Shown here: positions 1-10,163 of the stretch, piece after piece | How positions within the stretch are numbered: the stretch's first letter is position 1 | Layout: every line of letters begins with the position of its first letter | Source: an archaeon | Lineage (GTDB): Archaea > Aenigmatarchaeota > Aenigmatarchaeia > QMZP01 > JAFGSV01 | Length of the DNA stretch: 64,000 bases | Direction of reading: 5' to 3' | Assembly (NCBI GenBank): GCA_028279705.1 | Contig: JANQNF010000024.1 | Span: forward strand, 236,257-300,256 | Program-made: the position numbers and the translations under genes | The notes under the pieces: model-generated | Database searches by the model: none | What the model saw: only the letters and a program-made list of their open reading frames with translations | Told to the model about the DNA's origin: nothing

Positions 1-200
1 CGCCGAAGTTCGGCGTCATATACGCACATCCCCTCATACAGAATGCTGACAAGAAAATCAGAGGAAAAGTTGCAAGGATACTTGCATCGAAACTCACGAT
101 GGCTGCAAGGGCAGATTTCTATACAGGAAAAGACATGAGCGAGAAACTTCTGGCTGACATTGACGCCAAACTGAAGCCCGGAAAGGTCAAGGGCAGTTGA
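1..200 (+). CDS. C-terminal part of Nop5/Nop56-like box C/D RNP protein (5' truncated by window)
   Basis: Frame from nt 3 reads PKFGVIYAHPLIQNADKKIRGKVARILASKLTMAARADFYTGKDM...KGS*, Nop-domain-like; sits directly upstream of fibrillarin, the usual archaeal order. Confidence 0.85.
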   Translation, partial: PKFGVIYAHPLIQNADKKIRGKVARILASKLTMAARADFYTGKDMSEKLLADIDAKLKPGKVKGS

Positions 201-203
201 ACT

Positions 204-476
204 TCATTGCAAACAATCCTCACACAACCATCCCGAGCTGGTCAGTTTCACCGAACTGGATATTTCACCGCAGCTGTCGCATACCGCCATGCTACTCTTT
301 GCGTAGACTTCCGGCTTGTAGTCGCCACCGTCGCGTATCTTTGAGAAGCAGAACGAGCATATCTGCTTCTTCATTTCGTCTTCCGTTCCCTCTGGCCAGA
401 TTTCTTTCCAGATAGTCTCGCCGCATACGTGACACTTGTCCACATCATCGCCTCCCGTGGGAATGGTGGGATTCAT
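204..476 (-). CDS. small zinc-ribbon protein
   Basis: 90 aa ORF with CxxC pairs (CHVCGE, CSFC, CDSCGE, CEDC). Confidence 0.6.
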   Translation of the reverse strand: MNPTIPTGGDDVDKCHVCGETIWKEIWPEGTEDEMKKQICSFCFSKIRDGGDYKPEVYAKSSMAVCDSCGEISSSVKLTSSGWLCEDCLQ

Positions 477-616
477 GATTAAACGATATATTGGTGAATA
501 AAAAGGATTTCCATCCTACAATTCATATATCGTGAAAGAAGCATTGCACAGCATCATTGGTCTTGGAAAGCGCTTACATGATAACGTTTTTATGTAACTG
601 AATACCATAACATTTC

Positions 617-1270
617 ATGAAAGAGACGATCCCCGGCGTATTCAGGGACGGAAAGAAGATATTCACAATGAGCATGGTGAAGGGCTATAACGCGTACACG
701 AAGAGCATCGTGACCAAGGGAAAGGCCGAATACAGGCAGTGGGACCCAGACAAGAGCAAGCCTGCAGCAGCCATCATTAAAGGCCTGAAGACGTTTCCAA
801 TCACGTCCGGTTCAAAGGTCCTCTATCTCGGCGCCGCATCCGGGGCCACTTGCAGCTTCTTTTCAGACATCGTAGGCGAAAACGGTGTCATATACGCAGT
901 AGAGATATCGGAAAGGTCCGCAAGGGACCTTAACGTTACCTCGGAGAAGCGCGGAAACATCGTTCCAATACTTGCCGACGCCAGAAAGCCCGAGGATTAT
1001 GACTGGGTGGAACCCGTTGACCTGGTATTCGAGGACGTTGCAAGCGACGAACAGTCTGCAATAATGATACGGAACTCAGACAAGTTCCTGAAGCCGGGCG
1101 GCCATGCCATGATTGCGATAAAATCACGAAGCATAGACGTTGTCAGGGACCCCAAGCAGGTTTACAAAGAGCAAATTGCCATTCTTGGGAAACATCTAGA
1201 GATAGTTGAAAAAGTCGAGCTGGATCCGTACGAAAAGGACCACATGTTCGTCGTTCTTAGAAAAAAGTGA
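617..1270 (+). CDS. flpA: fibrillarin-like rRNA/tRNA 2'-O-methyltransferase
   Basis: YLGAASGATCSFFSDIVGENGVIYAVEIS and whole-length fibrillarin pattern; adjacent to Nop5. Confidence 0.95.
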   Translation: MKETIPGVFRDGKKIFTMSMVKGYNAYTKSIVTKGKAEYRQWDPDKSKPAAAIIKGLKTFPITSGSKVLYLGAASGATCSFFSDIVGENGVIYAVEISERSARDLNVTSEKRGNIVPILADARKPEDYDWVEPVDLVFEDVASDEQSAIMIRNSDKFLKPGGHAMIAIKSRSIDVVRDPKQVYKEQIAILGKHLEIVEKVELDPYEKDHMFVVLRKK

Positions 1271-1286
1271 ATAAGATTTCTTCCGT

Positions 1287-2357
1287 TCACAGGTTCTTCT
1301 GCGCCTCTATCTCTTCTACAAGCCTTCTTTCGAATTCCTTCCAGTCCTTCTTTGGAACGATCGCTCCCGCAGCCTTGATGTGACCACCACCGGAACCTAT
1401 GCCTTCCACGGCCTTCTTCATAAGGTCGTTTAGGCTTATGTCCCCTTTCTGGTTCCTTGCGGATATCTTCACCATCTGTTTACTATCCTTTGTGACGATT
1501 ATTATCTTGTCAGGGTACTTTTCCGAAAGCTTGGTCGATATGCATGCTGCTATGCTGAGGCGTGTATCTATCTTGTATATGAAAAGTCCAAGGTTTGGAA
1601 ACTCCTTTGCCTTCTTGTCAAATTCGGACGTGAGCCTCTTTTTCTCCTTGTCGACCCTTCTGTTACATTCTGCAAAATACTTGTTTTCAAGTATGTCCTT
1701 GTAGCTTTCTGCAGCGTTCATTATCTTAAGACTCTTCTCAACACCCTTTATGCCGTGTAGTATGGCAGTTGAAAGCAGTTCGTCAGAAAGCCTTGCCACA
1801 AGGGATTCCTGGGGATCTCCGCCAGCCGTCCCGGGATATATTGATTCGCATTCTTTCAGTATGTCTTTGCATTCCCTGAACGCATAATCCCCGATGACAC
1901 CCATTGCTGCTATCCATATGAGTTTTTCCACATCTTTTCCTGCCTTTTCGAGGAACCTGTATACGAGCACGCTTGCAGGGATGTAGACGCTGCTATTGAA
2001 CCTCGGGTTTACGTGAACGCATTTTTCCGAGTTCATGTCCTTTACAGAAAAATGATGGTCTATCATTAGAAGTTTCATTTCAGGAAGCTCTTTTTGGATC
2101 TTTTCCAGCTTCTTCCATTCCTGGTCAAGCGGTATGTCGAGTACTGCCATGACGTCTGGCTTCATCCTGGTGATCTTCTTGTAGAACTTGTCGCTTATCG
2201 ACGGCCCCTCCAGAGGCACCGGTTCAAAGCCTTCAAAGAACCTCATGAAAAGCGTGGCCGAACATATTCCGTCCACGTCAGTGTGGTACAGTAATACTTT
2301 CTTACCCGGGGTACTGGCAAACGATATAGCCTTCTCAAGGTCTTTGTAGATTTCCAT
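1287..2357 (-). CDS. DHH-family phosphoesterase (RecJ-like)
   Basis: HTDVDGICSA, DHH motif (LMIDHHFS), C-terminal GSGGGHIKAAGA DHHA1 motif. Confidence 0.85.
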   Translation of the reverse strand: MEIYKDLEKAISFASTPGKKVLLYHTDVDGICSATLFMRFFEGFEPVPLEGPSISDKFYKKITRMKPDVMAVLDIPLDQEWKKLEKIQKELPEMKLLMIDHHFSVKDMNSEKCVHVNPRFNSSVYIPASVLVYRFLEKAGKDVEKLIWIAAMGVIGDYAFRECKDILKECESIYPGTAGGDPQESLVARLSDELLSTAILHGIKGVEKSLKIMNAAESYKDILENKYFAECNRRVDKEKKRLTSEFDKKAKEFPNLGLFIYKIDTRLSIAACISTKLSEKYPDKIIIVTKDSKQMVKISARNQKGDISLNDLMKKAVEGIGSGGGHIKAAGAIVPKKDWKEFERRLVEEIEAQKNL

Positions 2358-2492
2358 TCGTTTCTTATTCAGGGTTTGTTATATAAAGCTATGTCCGATG
2401 TTTAAACATAAAACCTGTACTATTCAACTGCTAAAATTGGCATTTTTGTACATTATTTGCGGACTTTCTCACTGTTTCCTGTTTTTATGATC

Positions 2493-2741
2493 TTATAGAA
2501 AAAAATTTATCTTGAAACATTCCTGAATATCGACCATTTTTCCATCTACAGGTTTTATGAAATTAAATTCCCCGTCCTTTTCCAGAAGAGCAAAAATTTT
2601 GTATTCGTTGCTTCCAGCAGCATAGACATTAGAATTTCCGTCCACGTCCCTGTTACCTACTTTGTAACCTAATTCTTTTAGTATCTCCACGCCTGAATCA
2701 TAATCTTCGAAGCTGTGCGTCAATCCGTTTAATGTATTCAT
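2493..2741 (-). CDS. hypothetical protein
   Basis: 82 aa ORF in intergenic space, no recognised motif. Confidence 0.4.
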   Translation of the reverse strand: MNTLNGLTHSFEDYDSGVEILKELGYKVGNRDVDGNSNVYAAGSNEYKIFALLEKDGEFNFIKPVDGKMVDIQECFKINFFL

Positions 2742-2765
2742 GCCATTTAGTGCGTGTGAAGTTTT

Positions 2766-5618
2766 TTAAACTTTGGTGAAGTCGAACTTTATTTCGGACT
2801 TTTCAAACTTCAGCGAGCCTTTTCCTTCACCTTCAAGCCCGCCGAACTTGACGGATTTCCCGCCCACGCCCCCGAGCAGGCCCTTTTCCTGCTTTTTGAG
2901 AATATCAAGCGTCTTCCTGTCAGAATCTATCCAGATGTCTATTTTGTCCTTTACCATAAGATTTGCTTCCTTTCTTGCTATCTGCACTTTCCTGCAAAAC
3001 TCCCTTAAAAGCGCATCGTCCATCAATACCTCACCGAGTGCAAGCGTCCCGTTGAAGAAGTCCTTACCCTTTTGCGGCTTCTTTTTGACTGTCCTGACAT
3101 TCCTGACATTGGCCATCTCCTTTATGACTTGGGAGAAGTTCTTTACCGCCGTTTCGCCGTGCTTGTCGGTCTTTACGTTCAGCTCACTCACGGGCCATCT
3201 CAGTTTTATGGATTTTTCATGCCTTAGCGCATTTGCAGATTCGACAAGGTCCTTTACTATGTCCATTCCCTGCTCAAGTTCGGTAATCATCAGCTTCTTG
3301 TCTGCCCTTGGCCACAGCTGAAGGTGGACAGAATCCTTTCCGTACATTTCCCTGTAGATGTTATCCGCAACGTATGGTGTTACCGGCGCCATGAGCTTGA
3401 GAAGGTTTTCCAGTACATAGTTTAGCGTATATATAGCGGCGTCCTTGTCCTTTCCAGTATACCACGGGTTTACACGGTTCCTTATTATCTTTATGTAATT
3501 TCTTGAAAAGTCTTCCAGGATAAAGCCGGAAAGCGCCTGGACGAGCTTGTGGACCTCGTACTTCTCAACGTCCTCTTTCCTTTCCATGAGGCTGTTGATC
3601 CTGCTTATTATCCACTTGTCTTCTACATTCAGTGCAGGTTTCAATACTACCTTCTTGTTCGCATACATCTTGATGAACGAGTATGTGTTCCAGAAAACGG
3701 TAAACATCCTTGAGACTTCCTTTATGTCGTCCCAGTTGAAGTAGAAGTCGTTCCACAAGGGACTTCCAAGCAGGTAGAGACGGAAAACATCCCTTCCGTA
3801 CTTGTCTAGTATCTCGTTTGGGTCTATGAAGTTACCTTTCGACTTGGAAAGCTTTATGCCTTTTACATCCATGACGAAGCCGTGCATCATCACGTTCCTA
3901 AAGGGTGTCTTTCCGAAAGTGAGAACGCTTGTTATCATCTCGCTGTTCCACCATCCCCTGAACTGATCCGGCCCTTCAGTCTGGAAAGCTGACGGCCACA
4001 TCTCATCGAAGAGCTTTTTGTCTCTTGGGTATCCAAGCGACGCCCACGTAGCTACACCCGAATCGAACCATACGTCGAGAACGTCTGGTACCCTCTTCAC
4101 GTCTTTTCCACATTCCGGACATTTCAACTTGACATCGTCTATCTCCGGCTTGTGGAAGTCTATCTCTTTTTTCAACCCAGCCTTTTTCTTCAGCTCACTA
4201 AAAGAGCCTATCACTTCTATTTCACCGCATTCGCACTCCCATATTGGAAGCGGTATTCCCCAGTACCTCTGCCTTGATATCGGCCAGTCTGAAAGATTTT
4301 CCAGCCAGTCGTTGAACCTGTCGCCCGCCCACTTGGGCACCCAGTTGACTTTCCTGTTCTCACCAAGCAGCGTGTCCCTCACGGCCGTTACCCTGAAGAA
4401 CCACTGGGGCACGCCTATCTGCAGCAGCGGCGACTGGCACCTCCAGCATACTGGATAGTCGTGAGTGTAAGGATGGCTGTAGACGAGCATGTCGTCGTTT
4501 CTCAGGTCCTCTATTATTTCTTCGTCGACTACCCTTGCCTTCTTGCCTGCATACTTTCCCGTCTCCTTTCCAAGAGTTCCGTCAATGTCAACGGGGCAAA
4601 CTGCAGGAAGGCCGTTTCTGTTGCCCTCCTCGAAATCCTCCTTTCCGTGGCCCGGCGCAGTGTGCACGAGACCAGAACCGTCTTCAAGGTGCACGTACCT
4701 GTCCGAAAGTATGACCCTGTGTGCATCTTTCTGTTCAGGCATCTTCATGTGATCTCCAAGCGGAGCTTCGTAGCGAAGGCCTTCCAGTTCCTTTCCGGGA
4801 AACGTCCTCTTCAGGGTGTAACCCGCTTCTATCGCCTCCATTATCACCTGCACCCTTTCCTCGGCTATTATCCACGTCTCGCCGTTACTCATTTCCACTT
4901 CCGCGTACTTGAACTTCGGGTGGACCATGACCCCGGTGTTTCCAGGCAGCGTCCATGGCGTCGTCGTCCATATGACAAGGAACTTGTTCTTGTCGTCTTT
5001 CAGCCTCAGCTTCACGTATATCGAATTATCAGTCTGCTTTGTGTACTCCACTTCGTTATAGGCGACGACGGTTTCGCATCTTGGGCACGTCGTCACGGGA
5101 TATTTTCCCTTGTAAAGATATCCGCCCTCAAAGGACTTCTTGAACGTGTACCATGCACCTTCAATGTACTGGTTGTCAAGCGTCAGGTACGGCCTTTTCC
5201 AGTCCATCCATACGCCGAGATTCGAGAACTGGTCATTCATGACGTCAATGTACTTTGTGGCAAATTCCCTGCATTTCTTGACGAACTTTCCGACACCGTA
5301 ATTTTCTATGTCCTTTTTGGACGAGAATCCAAGATTCTTCTCCACCTTTGTCTCTATCGGGGTGCCGTGTGTGTCATAGCCTGGCTGGTCCCACACGTTT
5401 TCCCCAAGCATCCTGTGAAACCTCAGGTACACGTCCTTTATTATCTTGTTCCATGCAGTGCCCATGTGTATGGAACCAGTCGCATACGGAGGACCGTCCA
5501 GGAAGAAGAAGCGCTTTCCTTTTGAACGTGCCTTCTTCAGCTTCTCATAAGTGCCGTCCTTCTTCCAGAATGAAGTTACCTTGTTTTCCACTTTCGCGTA
5601 ATCGTATAGTGCCATCAC
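2766..5618 (-). CDS. ileS: isoleucyl-tRNA synthetase
   Basis: 950 aa; HMGTAWN (HIGH-like), KLSKSKGN (KMSKS), WFDSGVATWASLG, class Ia layout. Confidence 0.95.
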   Translation of the reverse strand: MMALYDYAKVENKVTSFWKKDGTYEKLKKARSKGKRFFFLDGPPYATGSIHMGTAWNKIIKDVYLRFHRMLGENVWDQPGYDTHGTPIETKVEKNLGFSSKKDIENYGVGKFVKKCREFATKYIDVMNDQFSNLGVWMDWKRPYLTLDNQYIEGAWYTFKKSFEGGYLYKGKYPVTTCPRCETVVAYNEVEYTKQTDNSIYVKLRLKDDKNKFLVIWTTTPWTLPGNTGVMVHPKFKYAEVEMSNGETWIIAEERVQVIMEAIEAGYTLKRTFPGKELEGLRYEAPLGDHMKMPEQKDAHRVILSDRYVHLEDGSGLVHTAPGHGKEDFEEGNRNGLPAVCPVDIDGTLGKETGKYAGKKARVVDEEIIEDLRNDDMLVYSHPYTHDYPVCWRCQSPLLQIGVPQWFFRVTAVRDTLLGENRKVNWVPKWAGDRFNDWLENLSDWPISRQRYWGIPLPIWECECGEIEVIGSFSELKKKAGLKKEIDFHKPEIDDVKLKCPECGKDVKRVPDVLDVWFDSGVATWASLGYPRDKKLFDEMWPSAFQTEGPDQFRGWWNSEMITSVLTFGKTPFRNVMMHGFVMDVKGIKLSKSKGNFIDPNEILDKYGRDVFRLYLLGSPLWNDFYFNWDDIKEVSRMFTVFWNTYSFIKMYANKKVVLKPALNVEDKWIISRINSLMERKEDVEKYEVHKLVQALSGFILEDFSRNYIKIIRNRVNPWYTGKDKDAAIYTLNYVLENLLKLMAPVTPYVADNIYREMYGKDSVHLQLWPRADKKLMITELEQGMDIVKDLVESANALRHEKSIKLRWPVSELNVKTDKHGETAVKNFSQVIKEMANVRNVRTVKKKPQKGKDFFNGTLALGEVLMDDALLREFCRKVQIARKEANLMVKDKIDIWIDSDRKTLDILKKQEKGLLGGVGGKSVKFGGLEGEGKGSLKFEKSEIKFDFTKV

Positions 5619-5621
5619 CAG

Positions 5622-7175
5622 TCACCGTTTTAGTAAATAGTACTTGTATCCTTTAATTAATGCCTCTTCGCTCGCCTTTATTATGTCATCGGACACGCCA
5701 GAAACGGACCACGCGTCGCCGTTCGCCCTGAACTCTATGAAAACCTCGACCTGTGCCGCTGTTGCCTTCTCCTGGTTGACTATCCTCACCCTGAAGTTGG
5801 AGAGTGCCACGGGTCCCATCTCGAACTTCTTTCCCAATGCCTTCCTCATCGCGAGATCCATTGCATGGACCGGTCCTACACCTTCGGATATCTCGTGGAC
5901 CGTTTCATCCCCTATCACTATCTTCACCTCGCTCTTGGCGTTTCCTGTAGATGAGACTTCAGTCTCGTATCCCAGCAGATTGAACGGTTCCTTCTTATTG
6001 TCGACCAGTTTGGTTATCATAAGGAACATCTCCGCGTCCGTGGCGCCCTGCCTCTCTTTCACCATCTCCGTGAGCTTCTTTACTTCATCACTTTCCTTGT
6101 CCAGAGCATAGCCGTGCCTTTTCGCAGCATCGACCACTCCGGACCTTCCTACTTGTTCGGACATGCTGTAAACGCGAGAGTTTCCAATCTCTTCGGGGTT
6201 CATGTGCTCGTACGTTCTCGGGTTCTTGAGCATTGCATCTATGTGAACGCCGCCCTTGTGACTGAATGCATTGAGACCGACGAATGGCTTGTTTCTGGGT
6301 ACGGAAAACCCTGTCATTCTTTCAATGTACCTTGAGAGTTTCTTCAGTCCCTTCATGTCAACGCCAGTCTCTATCCCAAGTTTCAGTCCCAGTGTCGGTA
6401 GCAGTTCCATCCAGTCAGCATTTCCACATCGTTCGCCAAGACCGTTCATTGTTCCCTGAACGTGGTTTGCACCGTTTGCAAGTGCTACAAGCGTGTTCAT
6501 GACTGCAAAGCCGCTGTCGTTGTGTGCATGTATGCCAAGATCGTTTTTCACAACTTCCTTTGCCTTTACAAAAGCGTCGTCAACTTCCCAAGGAAGTGCA
6601 CCACCGTTTGTATCTGCAATCACTATACAGTCTGCAGCCTTTGCAGCTTTCAGCGTTTCAAGCGCGTAATCCGGATTGTTCTTGTGACCGTCAAGATAGT
6701 GTTCTGCATCGAAAACCACTTCAAAACCATGAGATTTTAGGTAATCAATAGTGTCAGCTATCATCGAGAGGTTTTCATCGTTTGTTATCTTTAGTACGTC
6801 CCTTACATGAAGATCCCACGCTTTTCCAAAAACGGCTATTGTATCCGCTTCTGTTTTCACAAGGCCTGAAATAAGCTCATCATTTGGTGGATTCCTGCTC
6901 GTCATTCCGAATGCTGCAATCTTGCATTTCAGTCCAAGTGATTTTACTTCACGGAAATATTCCATGTCCCTCGGATTTGATGTCGGCCATCCCCCCTCTA
7001 TGTAATTCATACCAAAGTCAGAAAGCTTTTTGCTTATGGACAACTTGTCGTCGAGGCTTAGGTTGAGACCGCGTGTTTGAGCACCATCTCTAAGTGTCGT
7101 GTCAAACAAGGCAAGATTTTTGATGGCGTTTGGACTAAGTTTAGAAGAAAGTTCACTCCAGGATCCGACATTCAC
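5622..7175 (-). CDS. cimA: (R)-citramalate synthase family (isopropylmalate/homocitrate synthase superfamily)
   Basis: LFDTTLRDGAQTRGLNLSLDDK, YIEGGWPTSNPRD, HAHNDSGFAVMNTLVA, C-terminal regulatory domain; CimA-type rather than LeuA-type motifs. Confidence 0.85.
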   Translation of the reverse strand: MNVGSWSELSSKLSPNAIKNLALFDTTLRDGAQTRGLNLSLDDKLSISKKLSDFGMNYIEGGWPTSNPRDMEYFREVKSLGLKCKIAAFGMTSRNPPNDELISGLVKTEADTIAVFGKAWDLHVRDVLKITNDENLSMIADTIDYLKSHGFEVVFDAEHYLDGHKNNPDYALETLKAAKAADCIVIADTNGGALPWEVDDAFVKAKEVVKNDLGIHAHNDSGFAVMNTLVALANGANHVQGTMNGLGERCGNADWMELLPTLGLKLGIETGVDMKGLKKLSRYIERMTGFSVPRNKPFVGLNAFSHKGGVHIDAMLKNPRTYEHMNPEEIGNSRVYSMSEQVGRSGVVDAAKRHGYALDKESDEVKKLTEMVKERQGATDAEMFLMITKLVDNKKEPFNLLGYETEVSSTGNAKSEVKIVIGDETVHEISEGVGPVHAMDLAMRKALGKKFEMGPVALSNFRVRIVNQEKATAAQVEVFIEFRANGDAWSVSGVSDDIIKASEEALIKGYKYYLLKR

Positions 7176-7300
7176 CCTTCACATCAAACACCTTGTGTAT
7201 ACTTTATGTTGCGATTAATTTAAAAATGAATCTTTGAATGCGCTATTGCATAATCCAAATATGTGCAGAATTTATAAGCCTTGAAACAAAAGTGTATAAT

Positions 7301-9289
7301 ATGAATATTTCTGAACGTTCTATACCTCTCGCTTTTCTTGCAGTTCTCCTGATTTCTGGTTGCATATCAGTAAATCCGGATGCAATAATCGCATCAAGTG
7401 CCGTTGTCCGGGACTTTCTGAATGATTACCCAAACGCTGAAGTTACGACGACTTTCTACAGTAAAGATGATTCAGGTTCCATTATTGATAGCATAAAAAG
7501 TGACTGTAAAAAGGAAACAGTCGTTCCAAAAGATTTTTACAAGGTCGAGATAGTTGATCATGAAAGCGGACTTTCTGTTACTGCTTGGGTTGATTGGAAC
7601 ATGCAGATTGTTGAATGTGCGGTCAAGAAGGGGGCAACCGGAACAGAAGATGATTCTACTACAGATAACGAGTCCTGCTATGATGCTGACGGGGGCAAGA
7701 ATATTTACGAAAAATCTGTTCTGGAGAGAAAATGGTCTGAGAAATCTGGCGCTTCATTACCTGAAGAATGCATTGGCAACAGCCTGCGGGAATACTACTG
7801 TGACGGTGACTCCTTTGAAATGGAGATTATTGAGTGTGAGCATGGCTGTAGCGATGGTGCGTGCCTGAAAGTGGATGATGCTGAATGCTTTGATACAGAT
7901 GGTGGTGTTAACATACACGAAAAGGGTGTATGTGAAACGGCTGACGAAAGGCTCAGCGATCATTGTGATTCTAGTGGAAAGTTAAACGAGAAATATTGCG
8001 AAGACGGTACCATAAAATGGGAGGAAATTTCCTGCCCAGGCGATTATGTTTGTGAAGATGGTGAATGCACAATTGTGGAGATTGAAGAAATTGAAGAAAA
8101 ATGCAAAGAAACTGATAACGGACTTGACTTGTTCAATAAGGGCGTGACTGAGGCTGATATTAAACGGACGGATTCATGTGATCATGATTTTATCGTGCTT
8201 GAACATTACTGTGAGAATGATGAAGTGGAGTGGGTTAAAGTTTCATGCCCTGTCGGTTATGAGTGTGTTGATGGTGAGTGCGTTGTCACGGAGAATGAGT
8301 ACACTTGCGAAGAAACTGATGACGGGAGGAATTTCTATTCGGAATCGCATGTCAAGTTCTACAAAAACGGTGACCTTATCTATACGATGTATGACTCATG
8401 CAGGGGAGCTAGCGATGAATTGATTGAATATTTCTGTTCAGATGATGTGTATTATGAAAGGGAGACCGTGAATTGTGAACTTGGCTGCCTTCATGGCATC
8501 TGCCTTGATAGGGTCTATGAGGAATGCACTGCATATGAAGATGAAGCGCATTGCCTAAAGTATAACGATGAAGATCCTACCATTAATTCCGTAAATAACT
8601 GCTACTGGGATTATGAGACTTCAAAATGTTACGTTATGAATACAGATATGAAGGAGTGCACAGACGATGATGGCGGCATTGACTACAATGTGAAATCCAA
8701 TACTTACGGATTTCATAAATGCAGTGGTTGTGATGACATGGACCGAGAGAAGAGATATACAAATACGGATCGTTGCGATTCTAATGGTGTTCTTGTTGAA
8801 TACTACTGCATTGATGATTATCTTGTGGGTGAATCGATTAAATATGGTTGTGTTTGTGAGGACGGCGCTTGCGTTGCAGAGGGCATCATAACAGATCTTG
8901 AAATTACTGATTTTGTATTCAGTTATCTCGGTTTGGATCTTGTTTCACAAGGCACCGAAGTGTCTGGTTGCTCCGCTGGTAATATAATAGCCACAACACA
9001 AGCTTGCAGTTCGATCACAGACTGCGGTGCATATCTTAAGATATATGAGTACCTAGACAATTCGTGCGCTTCTGAAAACTACCCCGTGGTCATTGGCGAA
9101 TTCGAAAAGCCAGGCTGTGAATACATTGACGTATCTGGTGAAGATGTTTATAGCTGCACATACAGTGAATCCGGTAGTGAAATTTACACTTATGTGTGGA
9201 GGGAATACAAGTACGTATTTACTCTCGGCGGTTTTAACCAGACACTGCTTCAGGATTATGCAGAAGAACTTATAGTAGGATACATGTAA
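7301..9289 (+). CDS. predicted lipoprotein with tandem Cys-rich repeats
   Basis: Likely start at 7301: MNISERSIPLAFLAVLLISGC lipobox; repeated module C-x-DxDGGxN...KG...C...L.EYYC...C..G..C.DG.C. Confidence 0.75.
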   Translation: MNISERSIPLAFLAVLLISGCISVNPDAIIASSAVVRDFLNDYPNAEVTTTFYSKDDSGSIIDSIKSDCKKETVVPKDFYKVEIVDHESGLSVTAWVDWNMQIVECAVKKGATGTEDDSTTDNESCYDADGGKNIYEKSVLERKWSEKSGASLPEECIGNSLREYYCDGDSFEMEIIECEHGCSDGACLKVDDAECFDTDGGVNIHEKGVCETADERLSDHCDSSGKLNEKYCEDGTIKWEEISCPGDYVCEDGECTIVEIEEIEEKCKETDNGLDLFNKGVTEADIKRTDSCDHDFIVLEHYCENDEVEWVKVSCPVGYECVDGECVVTENEYTCEETDDGRNFYSESHVKFYKNGDLIYTMYDSCRGASDELIEYFCSDDVYYERETVNCELGCLHGICLDRVYEECTAYEDEAHCLKYNDEDPTINSVNNCYWDYETSKCYVMNTDMKECTDDDGGIDYNVKSNTYGFHKCSGCDDMDREKRYTNTDRCDSNGVLVEYYCIDDYLVGESIKYGCVCEDGACVAEGIITDLEITDFVFSYLGLDLVSQGTEVSGCSAGNIIATTQACSSITDCGAYLKIYEYLDNSCASENYPVVIGEFEKPGCEYIDVSGEDVYSCTYSESGSEIYTYVWREYKYVFTLGGFNQTLLQDYAEELIVGYM

Positions 9290-9406
9290 TTTCTACATTC
9301 ACCGTCCTCAATTTTTGACAGATCCCTTCTTTCGCATGGGATTTGAGTTCCTGAGGAGTGAATGATCGGTCTTTTGCGCGACAGAGCTGGATGAAAAAAG
9401 AAAGAG

Positions 9407-9602
9407 CGCCGAGGGCAGGATTTGAACCTGCACGTCCAAAAGGACACCAGATATCTTGCTCCTCATTCCCGCCGCCCTTTCCTGTAAACAGGAAGGTTTG
9501 GTCGGAGTCAAGCCATTAAGTCATCTCCAAAGTTCCACAAGGGAACCGGATCATAATATCTGATTCAAGTCTGGCGCATTAGCCAGATTCTGCCACCTCG
9601 GC
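9407..9602 (-). tRNA. tRNA-Ser(TGA) with 111-nt intron (intron 9453-9563)
   Basis: Acceptor GCCGAGG/CCTCGGC with G73, D arm, anticodon stem CCAGA/TCTGG, long variable arm GTCC-TTTT-GGAC, T arm GCAGGTTCAAATCCTGC; intron at 37/38 with CTTG:CAAG central helix and 3-nt bulges AA^T / AT^A; mature length 85 nt. Confidence 0.88.
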
Positions 9603-9664
9603 ACTGTTATTAATAGGGATTGCGTTTCTTTATAAAAATAGTGTACTGCGTATTTGTCGCATTT

Positions 9665-9937
9665 CTACCAATAATCGCTTCTTCTCCTGTCTACACCTTC
9701 GATTTTATGGAAATCCTCATCGATCTTTTCGGGTTTTTTCACTGTTATAAAGCCCATCTTCGTGAGTTCTGATACATCTTTTCCATCGTATGCTATTATC
9801 GTGGTTGAATCAAATCTATCTATGTTATATCTCTCGTTGAGATTATGGTATAGCCTTGAGCTTATCAATTGTGCGTGACCGGTTGGTGTATTATTTCGCT
9901 TCAAATATGTTTCCGCCATGAAAGAATACATGTGCAC
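9665..9937 (-). CDS. hypothetical protein
   Basis: 90 aa ORF, no recognised motif. Confidence 0.4.
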   Translation of the reverse strand: MHMYSFMAETYLKRNNTPTGHAQLISSRLYHNLNERYNIDRFDSTTIIAYDGKDVSELTKMGFITVKKPEKIDEDFHKIEGVDRRRSDYW

Positions 9938-9943
9938 TTAATT

Positions 9944-10126
9944 TTATAAGTCCATATTGTGCTTGAATGATGCTTTTTTTCTTCCCAAACTTCCCATTCC
10001 CCATCCATGGCCATGTTGGGAACTGTCTTGCCAATAACATGGTACGAAAGCTTGTTTATTGCAGTTGATGGACATACCCTTCCCCGAGACTGCCTCCTCG
10101 CATTTGGGGCATGTCGGTACCATCAT
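9944..10126 (-). CDS. small zinc-ribbon-like protein
   Basis: 60 aa with CPKCEE N-terminus; short. Confidence 0.35.
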   Translation of the reverse strand: MMVPTCPKCEEAVSGKGMSINCNKQAFVPCYWQDSSQHGHGWGMGSLGRKKASFKHNMDL

Positions 10127-10163
10127 AATCTCCTTTTACGCAGTCATAAAACATCTTTACTTC

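Noticed and set aside
4461-5525. 354-aa plus-strand ORF
   Set aside because: Lies entirely antisense to ileS and has no recognisable motif; a shadow ORF from codon bias
9453-9563. C/D box sRNA inside the tRNA-Ser intron (AGATGAC string)
   Set aside because: No good D box (CTGA) at suitable spacing; hairpins dominate
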